Below, one piece after another: positions 6,875-16,041 of a stretch of DNA of 64,000 nt (the stretch's first letter is position 1; each line of letters starts with the position of its first letter). This stretch comes from Marinoscillum sp049115815 (GTDB taxonomy: Bacteria > Bacteroidota > Bacteroidia > Cytophagales > Cyclobacteriaceae). A program made the position numbers and the translations under genes. Below the pieces are notes generated by a model, which saw only the letters and a program-made list of their open reading frames with translations, searched no databases and had not been told where the DNA came from. Location: NCBI GenBank assembly GCA_049115815.1, contig JAGDZO010000012.1, positions 1-64,000 on the forward strand, written 5' to 3'.

Positions 6875-9274
6875 CTAAAACTTCACTCCCAAGCCAACAT
6901 AAAAATTTCGAGGATTGGCAGGAATAATCCCGGGTCCTGGGTATCCAGCAGCTCTTCTGGTGAAGTAAGAGGCATCGGTCACGTTGTTGATGCCGGCCTC
7001 AAGTGTGAGATTCTTAAATAGATAATCTGCCGATAAGTCCATAACGGAATATGACGGAATCAATCCATTGACCGCTCCGGAGGTGGCCATCGTAGCATTG
7101 GTGGCATCCGTGAACTGACGTGTGACATAGGTAAACAAATAGGAAATGCCTAGGTCGCCTTTTCTATAAGTGGCGCCTGTTTTGAAATTCGCAACAGGCA
7201 CCAATTCCACTTCATTACCCGCCACGCCTGTGATCTGGCTGGTAATATATTCTGACCTTATCAATGCCAAATTGACGAATGTCGAAAGTTTAGCATCTTC
7301 ACTTTTGGTGAATACCTGAAGCCAATCTATCTCGCCGTAAGATTCCAAGCCTAGTATATAAGAGTCTCCGATATTGGTGCGGAAACGGCTTCCAGAGTCA
7401 TTGAGTGTGGCACCTATGCGCTGATTGTAACGTAAGTAAAACATCGACACATCATATGAAAAGACGCCTTTCTTAGATCCTCGAATGCCAAGGTCAAAGT
7501 TGTATCCAAACTCATCATCTATATTTTCATCCACCACTAGAGAGGGGTTAATTACCCTGATATCATTGAAGTTGATGGAGCGGTAGTTCTGTGAAATGTT
7601 GGCATAAAGCTCATTTCCTTCAAGTTTATAACTCATCCCCAAACCACCAATCAAAAAAGATCTTGGGTTGGTTTTGTCCTCATCTCTGCGCTGAACAGAC
7701 AGCACATTTCCAGCCAAATCCTTATTGGCAAAAAGGTAATATCCATCAGCTACAGTTTTGATATACTCATATCGAATACCTGGAGTCAGGCTAAATCGAT
7801 CTGTAAGATTGAAAACATTCTCAGCGAAGAATGCGACGTTTCTGTTAGGAAAATTGTAATTGGAATAATTAGAAGAATCCTGATCTACATACTCGAAATC
7901 AGCCTTAAAGGAGCTGGATCCATCGCCTTGTTCGCGTTCCGTTTTGCCAAAATACAACCTATTGCCAACGACCAAAATGGATTTCTTCCCAAAGAGGTCA
8001 TAGTGAATGACCGCCCGAAGTTCATTGCCAAAATTCAAATACTCATCCTTTAGCAAATTTCTGTTTTCCTCTACATTGTCTGCTATCGCTATGTTCTCCA
8101 AGTTGCCAACCGCAAAGCGGTTAGCCGAAAGTAGGAAACTGCGGTTGTTGATTTTCAGCTTGGAAGATAGCCGGTAGTTCCACTCCATGGCTGTCAGATC
8201 CCAGCCCACTTCAAACCAATTTCTTTCTCGTTTTGACTGCTTGGGATTGGAGGCAAATTCCTCATCGGTCAATCCGCCCGGCTGCTGGGCTAGATAAGTC
8301 ATGTGCGTATGCTCAATTTTCACCCCTAGAAAAGGAGAGAAATTATACGTAAACGCACCGAAAAAATTATGCTGGTTTTGTTGAGAATTGGGGCGCCATC
8401 CTGTGCTGGCCTTGTATTGATAAAACGTGTAATAGTTTAATTTACCGACGGTTCCTCCCAGACTATTGAAGGAGTTGAATAGTCCAAAGGAACCAACCGT
8501 CTGGGTTGAGTTGAGCTCCATTATTCGATCCTTCGGGCCTTCTTTAAACTCAAAATTCAGCATACCGCCAAACTGCGTACCATACTGTAATCCTGCCGCC
8601 CCTCTTACCACTTCTATCTGACGAAGAGCAGGAACTGGTGGTGTGTAGTAGCTCTCTGGGTAGCCCAATGCATCCGCAGATATGTCATATCCGTTTTGGC
8701 GCACGTTGAAGTTTGACGTACGGTTCGGATTTAGCCCTCTGCCTCCTATACCGAGATTGATACCAGCACCATCGCTTTCCCATATATTGAGTCCTGGCAC
8801 TCGCGCATATACTTGTCTGCCCACATTAGCTGCTTTGTTTCCGATGATCTGATCTACCGCTATGAGCTCAGTTTTTTTAGCTTCGTAAATGGCTGACCCA
8901 CTCACTGACTCGAGCCAGCTGATGCCCAATTCCTCCGATCTAGAATCGCGTATGGTTACCGCTTCCAGCTCCGTCTCTAGCTCTAATAAGGTAAAGGACA
9001 TTTGGTGACGTGAATCAGGTCTCACCTCTACATTTTGTGCAGCTGTCTGAAAACCCGGAACAAAGGCCACAATATTGTAAACACCAACATCCAACTTATC
9101 AATTTTGAAAGTACCTGTGGCCGCTGTTTTTGTCTGAATATCCGTACCATCCACAAATATCATGGCCACCATAGGCTGACCTTCCGCATCCACGACCTTA
9201 CCGGAAATATGCTGTGCCCATGCTCCTATGGATAGCAAACAAAATGTCAATATGGTGAGCCCTTTATTGATCAT
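6875..9274 (-). CDS. TonB-dependent outer-membrane receptor (putative iron/siderophore)
   Basis: This 799-aa receptor has a Sec signal peptide (MINKGLTILTFCLLSIGAWAQ) and a carboxypeptidase-regulatory-like beta domain at about residues 22-100. A plug domain follows at about 130-245, with IEVVRGAAGLQYGTQFGGML, then a 22-strand-type barrel ending in the aromatic FYVGLGVKF. It lacks the SusC-specific features of long glycan receptors and is closer to FecA-like receptors. Its start overlaps the end of the HTTM gene by 11 bases, and the operon continues upstream with imelysin and DUF4856 genes beside feoAB. Import of a ferric complex is therefore the likely job (inference from context). Confidence 0.88.
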   Translation of the reverse strand: MINKGLTILTFCLLSIGAWAQHISGKVVDAEGQPMVAMIFVDGTDIQTKTAATGTFKIDKLDVGVYNIVAFVPGFQTAAQNVEVRPDSRHQMSFTLLELETELEAVTIRDSRSEELGISWLESVSGSAIYEAKKTELIAVDQIIGNKAANVGRQVYARVPGLNIWESDGAGINLGIGGRGLNPNRTSNFNVRQNGYDISADALGYPESYYTPPVPALRQIEVVRGAAGLQYGTQFGGMLNFEFKEGPKDRIMELNSTQTVGSFGLFNSFNSLGGTVGKLNYYTFYQYKASTGWRPNSQQNQHNFFGAFTYNFSPFLGVKIEHTHMTYLAQQPGGLTDEEFASNPKQSKRERNWFEVGWDLTAMEWNYRLSSKLKINNRSFLLSANRFAVGNLENIAIADNVEENRNLLKDEYLNFGNELRAVIHYDLFGKKSILVVGNRLYFGKTEREQGDGSSSFKADFEYVDQDSSNYSNYNFPNRNVAFFAENVFNLTDRFSLTPGIRYEYIKTVADGYYLFANKDLAGNVLSVQRRDEDKTNPRSFLIGGLGMSYKLEGNELYANISQNYRSINFNDIRVINPSLVVDENIDDEFGYNFDLGIRGSKKGVFSYDVSMFYLRYNQRIGATLNDSGSRFRTNIGDSYILGLESYGEIDWLQVFTKSEDAKLSTFVNLALIRSEYITSQITGVAGNEVELVPVANFKTGATYRKGDLGISYLFTYVTRQFTDATNATMATSGAVNGLIPSYSVMDLSADYLFKNLTLEAGINNVTDASYFTRRAAGYPGPGIIPANPRNFYVGLGVKF

Positions 9275-10592
9275 CCAGTATCCAGTCTTTGTGATGCCAA
9301 GTGTTCTCTTGCTCCGTCAAATCGATATTAGGATCGATGAATCTTCTGTTCTTACGTCCATTCAACGTCACATATATGTCCGCAGTAATGACTGGGTCTG
9401 CCATCCCTTTAGCCTTATATTTCTTTTCTAAAAAATGTGCGTATTGAACAATCATGTCTGGCTGTGTTGCCATCATTTTTTCCTGCTGAGGAGTTAGGTA
9501 TTCGTAATTGGGCTGCAAAAGTGCCTTATTCTGATCGAAATCCCTTACATAAAATGAAGCTTGTCCGGCTTTCTCCATGAGCATCACTCGCCACGAAAAT
9601 CGATAGCCTTCTTCAGTCCAAAATAAATTGCCCGGATACATCAAATAGCGCATGGGAATGAGCAACTGCAAGAGGATATAAAGGGTCATCAGGCTAGTTG
9701 TAAATCTTGGGATTGAAGGCAAAACACTACCTTCTGTATGTTGCCAATTCACCACTTTTTTCAACCAATTAACCGCTCGCTCATGAAAGGCGAAAGGGAA
9801 AAAGATGGTGGTAATCACAATCATGATGAAAGGAAACATTCCGATAGGGAACAACCACCAAGTCATCAAATGAAAAACTACTACTGCGGCATAGGCGTAT
9901 GGCCAAACCTTTCTAGCTGAAAGTAAAAAAGGAATCGTGGTATCGTAGATCATGCCCAACCAGCTAAACAGGTAAGCAGTGATTTTATATCTGAATAACT
10001 CACCGACCATCGGCAGGTGCACATTGGCACCAAGCCACATCTTCATTGGCTGAGCCCTCCACAACCAATCCGAATTGATCTTGGCTATACCTGCGAAAAA
10101 ATAGAGCACTCCCATCTGAAATCTCAGGATGTTGATATAGCCTACCGGAATGAGGTCTATAGATTTTATGCCTCTCCATTTCACGTCGAGCGAAAAATCT
10201 CTATTAGCTGGAAGAAAAATCATCAAAAACGAAATCAGGCTGACGAAGTAATAGTGATTGAGGTAGTTGGTCTTATCTAGCAATTCCACGTAAGTGAAAA
10301 GCAAAAAGAAGGTCATAGCAGCCACCCGATAGTAATAGCCTAAGATGATGAACAGTGTACTCACGGCTATCAGCGCAAATACTACATACATGCCAATACC
10401 TGGCAAAGGAGACAACCCCTCTACGAAAGGGAAAAATACTTTGGGCGCTATGAACTGCTCAGCTATCCAACCTTTAGCCCAAAACCGTATGGTAGAGGCC
10501 AACATGAGCACTCCATATAAAAGCCGAAAGGTTACCAACGGAGCGATGGTAACCTTCTTAGTAATGAGTCGGTCTTTAAGGGAATCAGTCAT
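9264..10592 (-). CDS. HTTM-domain membrane protein (vitamin K-dependent carboxylase-like)
   Basis: This 442-aa polytopic protein begins with the HTTM (horizontally transferred transmembrane) domain, which it shares with vertebrate gamma-glutamyl carboxylase. The segment YFFAGIAKINSDWL (K171) matches the carboxylase segment that contains its catalytic Lys. Several membrane helices run from about residue 20 to 310, followed by a soluble C-terminal region of about 120 residues. No bacterial substrate is known for this family. It is sandwiched between imelysin and the TonB receptor with tight spacing (8 bases) and overlap (11 bases), so it belongs to the uptake system. Confidence 0.85.
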   Translation of the reverse strand: MTDSLKDRLITKKVTIAPLVTFRLLYGVLMLASTIRFWAKGWIAEQFIAPKVFFPFVEGLSPLPGIGMYVVFALIAVSTLFIILGYYYRVAAMTFFLLFTYVELLDKTNYLNHYYFVSLISFLMIFLPANRDFSLDVKWRGIKSIDLIPVGYINILRFQMGVLYFFAGIAKINSDWLWRAQPMKMWLGANVHLPMVGELFRYKITAYLFSWLGMIYDTTIPFLLSARKVWPYAYAAVVVFHLMTWWLFPIGMFPFIMIVITTIFFPFAFHERAVNWLKKVVNWQHTEGSVLPSIPRFTTSLMTLYILLQLLIPMRYLMYPGNLFWTEEGYRFSWRVMLMEKAGQASFYVRDFDQNKALLQPNYEYLTPQQEKMMATQPDMIVQYAHFLEKKYKAKGMADPVITADIYVTLNGRKNRRFIDPNIDLTEQENTWHHKDWILDDQ

Positions 10593-10600
10593 GGACTAGT

Positions 10601-11695
10601 TCAGTCGCCATCATTATCCTGATAAGTGATTACCACACCCAGTGTAGAAGCCATATCTGTCTTGAATAAAAGCACGAGTTCTTGCATGTCTGCAAATACT
10701 TTATTGACGGCATCTACGTTAGATTGTATCTGCTGCGGAAGAGGATCGGTCAGCTGAGCAATGGAGGTTTTAATGGTGGCAAATTGCCCCATAATCCGCT
10801 CATTGATGTCTTCATTGTCAGTGGTTTGTCCTCCTAGTTCCTTGAGATAATCATCCAACCCTACCCCATCTGCACCTGTGTATAACTCTTCTAACCGATC
10901 AATGCTTTCACTAAGCAATGCGATAGAATATCCCGCATAATACGCCTCCACATTTTCTACAATTGGGGTTCCATTAGAGCGCATACCTGCTGGTATCCCA
11001 ACTTTTCCATCACGTATTTGTCGCTCAAAAGTAATGTTCATTGCGTTGATCAATTGAGCCACTGAGCTGCCCACATTGACCCCAAATGCATCATCACTTG
11101 TAAATGTCGCTATATAGTTCCCTCCCTCGGCTGACCATGCATTGTAAACAATTTCTGAGGTGCTAGCGATTTGTTGGCTGACGGTTTTCAGGTACTGGAC
11201 ACGACTTTCGTCAAACGTATTAATAAGTTCCTGATCCGAGATGTCATTGGAGTAGAGAAGGTAACCTAAACTTGGAAAACCTCGCGCGTCAGCATTCGCC
11301 AACGTATTGAGATCATAACCACCTTCCGTGATATTGCGCTCAATTTGGTTGGCATCTACAGGATAGATATTAAGTTGAGCAGAAAGTCCCGAAAGTTCAG
11401 CAGGGCCAAACTGAAATGGCAAACAACTTTGCCAAGCCAATCGAGCCTTATAGAGCTCAGATCTCAATCCCTCGAGATGCTCAATAGTTGGTTCTGCTGT
11501 GAATTCGGAAACACTTAGATCCAGATCTGCAGTCGATTCTTTAAGCGCCTGATATCTTTTCACTATAAGATTATTACCCAGATTATCGAGCAAAGGCCCC
11601 TGCTCAAAATGATTGGTCTTCTCCATCATTCCGCTATCTCCATCACACGACACAAGAAGCAATCCTAATACAATCGTTATAAGCGTAAATCTCAT
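10601..11695 (-). CDS. imelysin-family (IrpA/EfeO-like) lipoprotein
   Basis: This 364-aa lipoprotein has signal MRFTLITIVLGLLLVSC and lipobox LVSC. The helical body has the two-bundle imelysin architecture; ARLAWQSCLPFQFGPAE is a typical early helix. The classical GxHxxE motif is not seen: the corresponding turn reads GFPSLGYLLYS, so both His and Glu are missing. Imelysin-like proteins are linked to iron uptake and are regulated by iron in several bacteria. The gene lies between DUF4856 (36-base gap) and HTTM (8-base gap). It was first described as a peptidase family, but no protease activity should be assumed. Confidence 0.85.
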   Translation of the reverse strand: MRFTLITIVLGLLLVSCDGDSGMMEKTNHFEQGPLLDNLGNNLIVKRYQALKESTADLDLSVSEFTAEPTIEHLEGLRSELYKARLAWQSCLPFQFGPAELSGLSAQLNIYPVDANQIERNITEGGYDLNTLANADARGFPSLGYLLYSNDISDQELINTFDESRVQYLKTVSQQIASTSEIVYNAWSAEGGNYIATFTSDDAFGVNVGSSVAQLINAMNITFERQIRDGKVGIPAGMRSNGTPIVENVEAYYAGYSIALLSESIDRLEELYTGADGVGLDDYLKELGGQTTDNEDINERIMGQFATIKTSIAQLTDPLPQQIQSNVDAVNKVFADMQELVLLFKTDMASTLGVVITYQDNDGD

Positions 11696-11731
11696 TCTTT
11701 AGAAGGTTTTTGATAGACTAATTCCTTGGTC

Positions 11732-12856
11732 TTAAAGCTCAGAAGCAACCTCAGCCAACGAAGGATAAACTTCTACCAAAGTAGCTCTAGCCTTGATCAA
11801 TCCATCAACTGAAATTGTCCAGAAATCGGCATCCTTGCCAAAATTGGAGTGAAGGATGGTATCTATTTGCTCATCCGTAATGCTCTTGAAAGGGCTGTAT
11901 TTTAGCGCCATGGTAAAAGCATACGCTTCAGAGATATGATGAAAAAGCTCCCCCGTAGCGGCATTGCTAATATCGCTGATCCCAGAGTTGATATAGTGAA
12001 TAGCTGTGGCAGCAGACACCAGTTCAAATTCTTTGTAAAGAATATCTCTAGCGGCATCTCTTGCTTCATTGTCTTTATTGACGATGGCTGTACGACCAGC
12101 TAAAAATGCATCTTTTAGCTTCATAGCGGACTCAGTATGCCCAGCACGTCCGTAGGCATATTTACCCCAAAATCTAACTACGCCTTCTGTGTCAAATGAA
12201 GGATTGATTCCATAATACCCAAAAGCTTCATCCCAGTGATGTTCCATGGCTGTATAATTCTTTCCTTCCACCAAATCCTCATTGTTGACATCATTGCCAA
12301 TTTTAGAATCACTCAAATAAACATTAAAGATCTGATTGAAGAATACAGCACCCATTAGGCCCTTCTCAATGATCTGAACATACTCCCAACCCTTCTCGTC
12401 TACCAAAATATTATTACCCGGACTTCTGGCAATCAATCCTGCTTTACCTTGTGCAGCATCCTCTGTGGTACCACTTGAAGCAGCCGCTGACTTTAGCTCC
12501 TCTTTGAAGAAGTTCACATCAGCTATGAATGTCTTGCTCTCCAGGTTCTTGGTGCTAGTATTGAGTTCTGCATTTCCAAATGGTGAGTTTTCATTGGCAT
12601 ACATGTCCAAAAGGATATTTTCATCCAATTGATCACCATTATGAGAGGTGGCTATGTAGTTTTTGAGTTCCTCAAGCATGTTCATTCGGTCAGTCTGGCC
12701 TTGGTAGCTCACCGATGACTCTCCGTTTCTCATAAACTCGTAAGTTTCTGGAACCTCCATTCCTTTAGTTACATCATCTGACTCCTGGCAAGAAATGCCA
12801 ACGAAAGCGATCATGACAATAGCTATTCTGAATAAAGATGTTTTGTATGTGCTCAT
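11732..12856 (-). CDS. DUF4856-family lipoprotein
   Basis: This 374-aa protein has a lipoprotein signal (lipobox VGISC, about residues 19-23). The diagnostic N-terminal DUF4856 motif YEFMRNGESSVSYQGQTDRMNML begins around residue 39. The rest is predicted to be helical; DEAFGYYGI and GKYAYGRAGH are typical family segments. The family is regularly found next to imelysin genes in Bacteroidota and resembles them in fold, so a surface iron-binding or receptor-partner role is likely. It is the first gene of the DUF4856-imelysin-HTTM-TonB receptor operon and has a 9-bp inverted repeat just upstream. Confidence 0.85.
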   Translation of the reverse strand: MSTYKTSLFRIAIVMIAFVGISCQESDDVTKGMEVPETYEFMRNGESSVSYQGQTDRMNMLEELKNYIATSHNGDQLDENILLDMYANENSPFGNAELNTSTKNLESKTFIADVNFFKEELKSAAASSGTTEDAAQGKAGLIARSPGNNILVDEKGWEYVQIIEKGLMGAVFFNQIFNVYLSDSKIGNDVNNEDLVEGKNYTAMEHHWDEAFGYYGINPSFDTEGVVRFWGKYAYGRAGHTESAMKLKDAFLAGRTAIVNKDNEARDAARDILYKEFELVSAATAIHYINSGISDISNAATGELFHHISEAYAFTMALKYSPFKSITDEQIDTILHSNFGKDADFWTISVDGLIKARATLVEVYPSLAEVASEL

Positions 12857-12858
12857 TC

Positions 12859-12887
12859 CTCTTATTTGTATTCGTTCTAAATAAGAG
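12859..12887. promoter_or_regulatory. inverted repeat in the DUF4856 operon leader
   Basis: CTCTTATTT and AAATAAGAG are perfect 9-bp arms separated by 11 bases, starting two bases upstream of the DUF4856 ATG. The spacer and right arm contain TTCTAAA, a half-site of the Fur/PerR-like palindrome seen before the LuxR-type gene. It could be an operator or an RNA hairpin that sequesters the start. Confidence 0.5.
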
Positions 12888-12963
12888 CAAAGGTGCCGTA
12901 GAAACCCTTAGGATTCAATCGCTATAGCTAGGCAAAAATAAAATTCACTATGACTAGCCTGCC

Positions 12964-12981
12964 CTCACTAGAAGTAGTGAG
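12964..12981 (-). terminator. hairpin after the feo operon
   Basis: CTCACTA-CTTC-TAGTGAG forms a perfect 7-bp stem 18 bases after the stop of the FeoB-associated small gene on the minus strand. It lacks an immediate T-run; a T-rich stretch follows about 18 bases later. It is a possible terminator, or a boundary between the feo genes and the DUF4856 operon. Confidence 0.4.
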
Positions 12982-12999
12982 TGACTCGAGGAAACAACA

Positions 13000-13137
13000 C
13001 TACCTCTCGGCTATTTCCTTGGCTGCACAAGATTCACATCCTGAATTGCCCTTACCTGAAAAGGATAAATAAAACCTCCTGCCAAGAAAAAATCCCGCAA
13101 CTAAAAAAAGAATGATGACCAGAATGGTTTGTGCCAT
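13000..13137 (-). CDS. FeoB-associated Cys-rich membrane protein
   Basis: This 45-aa protein begins MAQTILVIILFLVAGFFLGRR, a single N-terminal membrane helix, followed by SFSGKGNSGCESCAAKEI with a CxxC pair. This is the typical layout of the small cysteine-rich proteins encoded after feoB. The ATG overlaps the feoB stop by one base (TAATG), so it is translationally coupled. It may bind iron or an Fe-S cluster and modulate FeoB (inference). An open frame continues 28 codons upstream but lies inside feoB. Confidence 0.85.
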   Translation of the reverse strand: MAQTILVIILFLVAGFFLGRRFYLSFSGKGNSGCESCAAKEIAER

Positions 13138-15101
13138 TAGCTCAATAATTGATAGGTGATCAATGCAGCAAAATAAGCAAGTGCCGTCATGTACGCTAGC
13201 TGTATCAATGGATATTTCCACTTTTTAGTTTCACGCAGCACTATAGCCAGCGTACTCATACATTGCATGGCAAAAGCATAGAAAATCATTAGTGATAGAC
13301 CCGATGCAAAAGTATACACAGGTTTTCCCGTGATCTGACTCTTCTCACTTCGCATGCGCTCCAGCAGCGTGCGTTCATTATCAAAATCCTCCCCCACACT
13401 ATAGATGGTCGCCATAGATCCGACGAAAACCTCCCGCGCTGCAAAAGACGTGATCAAAGCTATCCCTATCTGCCAATTGTATCCCAAAGGAGCAATAGCT
13501 GGCTCAATGGCATGACCCAATATCCCAATGTAAGAGTTGGACAGACTCACGGCAGCTACCTCCTGATCATAGGCTACTTGAGCCTCCTCGGAAGTAGGTA
13601 CAGGAATTCTCCCAACAGCCTCCTCGATTCTATCTCCCGGACCAAAAGTCGCGAGTACCCACAATATGATAGAAATACTGAAAATGATCTTCCCGGCATC
13701 AAAAACAAAAATTCTCACTTTCTCAAGAAGTGTTACCACCAGATTGCTCCAGCGCGGCATTTTATAGAGCGGAAGTTCCATTACAAGGAAGCTTTGCTCC
13801 TTGGTTTTGATGATAAATTTGAAAATCATAGCTACCAAAAGTGCCGCCACCAAGCCAATCAAATACAAGCCTAGAAGCACCAATCCCTTAAGGTTGAAAG
13901 GACCAACAAAAGTGTCTGGTACTACCAGCGCTATCAACAAGGTGTACACGGGAAGGCGCGCCGAACAACTCATCAGCGGTGTGACCATAATGGTGATCAA
14001 TCGTTCCTTCCAGTTGTCGATAGTTCGTGTAGCCATGATGGCTGGTATGGCACAAGCAACCCCAGATATCAACGGAACTACACTTCTTCCATTAAGCCCA
14101 AATGGTCTCATCAATCTGTCAAGAATAAACACCACCCGACTCATATAGCCAGTCTCCTCTAGAATAAATATGAAACCAAACAGCAGCGTAATCTGAGGGA
14201 TGAAAATAGCAACACCACCAAGACCTGGAATGATTCCTTCGGCTATAAGGTTAGTCAGCATGCCTTCTGGCAAGGTGTCCTTCACCCATTTACTAGAAGA
14301 CAGAAAAAGCGTATCGATCAAATCCATAGGCCATTCAGCCCAAGCGTATATGGCTTGAAACATGATCAAGAGTACCCCGATAAAAATGACGTATCCAAAC
14401 AACCAATGGGTCAAAATCTTGTCTGTGATCCTATGACGTTTGATCATTGACTGCTCCATCGGTTTCTGACGGAGCACGAAACTCAACACTTGCCTGATTT
14501 TCTTGTAGCGGGCTTCAACTCGTTGCTTTTGCTCTCTCTTATCTGAGATTAGGAACTGACCCTCGTCAAATTCACCACTACTAAACGGCTGATCAGCTAT
14601 AGGCACCTCATGCTGAGTAATAGCCTCGATGAGCTCATGCATTCCTTTGCCCGTTCGGGCCATGATTGGCACAATCTGAACACCCCCTAACAACTCACTG
14701 AGTTTTGGCAAATCGATCAATAACCCACGCTTGTCGGCTATGTCAGTCATATTGAGCGCCATGGTCAATGGCACTCCCATATCAAGTACCTGCGTAAATA
14801 ATAGTAGGCTCCTCTCAAGGTTGGAAGCATCCAAAACCACGACTATCCTATCCGGATAATCAGCATGGGATGAATCACTGAGTATATCGAAAACAACCTG
14901 CTCATCCTGAGTTTTCGGATAGAGACTATAGATCCCGGGCAAGTCAATAATTTCGTGTGAATCGGATGTGCCTCTAAGGCGTCCAGACTTTTTGTCTACA
15001 GTTACTCCAGGAAAATTACCAATCTTCTGATTGAGTCCAGTCAGCTGATTGAATACGGAAGTTTTACCTGAGTTGGGATTGCCAACTAATGCGATTTTCA
15101 T
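13137..15101 (-). CDS. feoB: ferrous iron transporter B (GTPase permease)
   Basis: FeoB imports Fe2+ across the inner membrane. The N-terminal G domain shows G1 GNPNSGKTS (residues 7-15), G3 DLPG and G4 NMTD. A helical GDI-like segment and the membrane domain follow, with two gate repeats (GFIFILEETGYMSR and later AREVFVGSM) and the conserved VPLISGVACAIPAIMATR. At 654 aa it is slightly shorter than the 700-770 aa common in Proteobacteria. It starts one base after the feoA stop and overlaps the FeoB-associated gene downstream. Confidence 0.97.
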   Translation of the reverse strand: MKIALVGNPNSGKTSVFNQLTGLNQKIGNFPGVTVDKKSGRLRGTSDSHEIIDLPGIYSLYPKTQDEQVVFDILSDSSHADYPDRIVVVLDASNLERSLLLFTQVLDMGVPLTMALNMTDIADKRGLLIDLPKLSELLGGVQIVPIMARTGKGMHELIEAITQHEVPIADQPFSSGEFDEGQFLISDKREQKQRVEARYKKIRQVLSFVLRQKPMEQSMIKRHRITDKILTHWLFGYVIFIGVLLIMFQAIYAWAEWPMDLIDTLFLSSSKWVKDTLPEGMLTNLIAEGIIPGLGGVAIFIPQITLLFGFIFILEETGYMSRVVFILDRLMRPFGLNGRSVVPLISGVACAIPAIMATRTIDNWKERLITIMVTPLMSCSARLPVYTLLIALVVPDTFVGPFNLKGLVLLGLYLIGLVAALLVAMIFKFIIKTKEQSFLVMELPLYKMPRWSNLVVTLLEKVRIFVFDAGKIIFSISIILWVLATFGPGDRIEEAVGRIPVPTSEEAQVAYDQEVAAVSLSNSYIGILGHAIEPAIAPLGYNWQIGIALITSFAAREVFVGSMATIYSVGEDFDNERTLLERMRSEKSQITGKPVYTFASGLSLMIFYAFAMQCMSTLAIVLRETKKWKYPLIQLAYMTALAYFAALITYQLLS

Positions 15102-15102
15102 A

Positions 15103-15321
15103 TTACTCCACCTCTACTAATAAAGCCTCTTCTCTTCTCAGCGAAAGGGTATAACCATCTAAGTCGATCGCAATAGGTCCTCCAAATGGTGCTTTGAATA
15201 CCACCTGAACTACCTTGCCAGGGTACATGCCCATGTCCATAAGTTTAGAAGCCAGACCAACAGGAGACAGTCCTTTGATGGTCATTTTTTGATTGAGCTG
15301 GAGATCGTCTAGGGTCAACAT
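15103..15321 (-). CDS. feoA: ferrous iron transport protein A
   Basis: This 72-aa SH3-like FeoA-domain protein carries GLSPVGLASKLMDMGMYPGKVVQVVFKAPFGGP and YTLSLRREEALLVEV, matching the FeoA fold throughout. It is a cytosolic partner required for FeoB activity. I chose the ATG at 15321; a TTG four codons upstream (15333) is possible. The gene lies 62-74 bases after the LuxR-type regulator and one base before feoB. Confidence 0.93.
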   Translation of the reverse strand: MLTLDDLQLNQKMTIKGLSPVGLASKLMDMGMYPGKVVQVVFKAPFGGPIAIDLDGYTLSLRREEALLVEVE

Positions 15322-15395
15322 ATCGCGATGCAAAATAACTGGTCATAGATGGATTTCACAATAGCCATGACTAGTGAAAAGATTTAGCATCCAAT

Positions 15396-16037
15396 TTAAG
15401 CCTTAGCCAGGCCGCTCTCCATCGCGTATACGATCAACTCCGCTGGTGATTTCAGATTGAGCTTTTTGAGAATGTTTTTTCTATGAGAATTGATGGTATG
15501 GATGCTCAGGTGTAGCGCTTCCGCAATATCGGCTGTGCGATACCCTTTAGTAATCAACTGAAGGACTTCAAATTCTCTACTAGATAGATCGGTAGGTTCG
15601 CAGCGCGTTTCGGGCGGTCTACTTTCGTCCTCTATGAGTAGGTCCAAAATGCTGTTACAGAAAAAGCGATTGTTGCGCGCTACAGAGTCGATGGCATTGA
15701 GGATTTCCATCTGGCTGCACTTCTTGGTGACCACACCTTTGATTCCCATCTCAAGCAACGACTTGATAGCAGACTTGCTATCTTCATTGGTGATGATCAA
15801 TACGTTGGTGGCCTGAGATTGTACTACTTGCTTCAGGATAGATAGCAAGACCGGATCTTGACTTTTATAATCCATGACCAAGACATCAGGATGTAATTCC
15901 AAGATTTTGCTCAGCAAATACTCTGGCTCATCCACTGCTCCCAGCAATTCCAAATCATCTTTCTCATCAATGAGATGCATCAAGCCAGCCTTAGTCAAGA
16001 ACTGGAAATCCGAAATTAATACAGTCGTCTTTTTCAT
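15396..16037 (-). CDS. NarL/LuxR-type response regulator
   Basis: This 213-aa protein has an N-terminal receiver domain (about 1-120), with the phospho-acceptor Asp in VLVMDYKSQ near residue 56, the switch residue in IITNEDS and Lys in VVTKKCS. A C-terminal LuxR helix-turn-helix (about 148-210) carries LSSREFEVLQLITKGYRTADIA and SIHTINSHRKNILKKLNL. Only one Asp of the usual N-terminal acidic pair is clear (ISDFQF). No sensor kinase lies nearby. The short gap to feoA suggests co-transcription with feoAB, or regulation of it. Confidence 0.88.
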   Translation of the reverse strand: MKKTTVLISDFQFLTKAGLMHLIDEKDDLELLGAVDEPEYLLSKILELHPDVLVMDYKSQDPVLLSILKQVVQSQATNVLIITNEDSKSAIKSLLEMGIKGVVTKKCSQMEILNAIDSVARNNRFFCNSILDLLIEDESRPPETRCEPTDLSSREFEVLQLITKGYRTADIAEALHLSIHTINSHRKNILKKLNLKSPAELIVYAMESGLAKA

Positions 16038-16041
16038 TTAT

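Noticed and set aside
13137..13221. Upstream extension of the FeoB-associated small protein
   Set aside because: The 28 extra codons lie inside feoB and add a Cys-containing sequence unlike the family. The coupled ATG at 13137 is a natural start.
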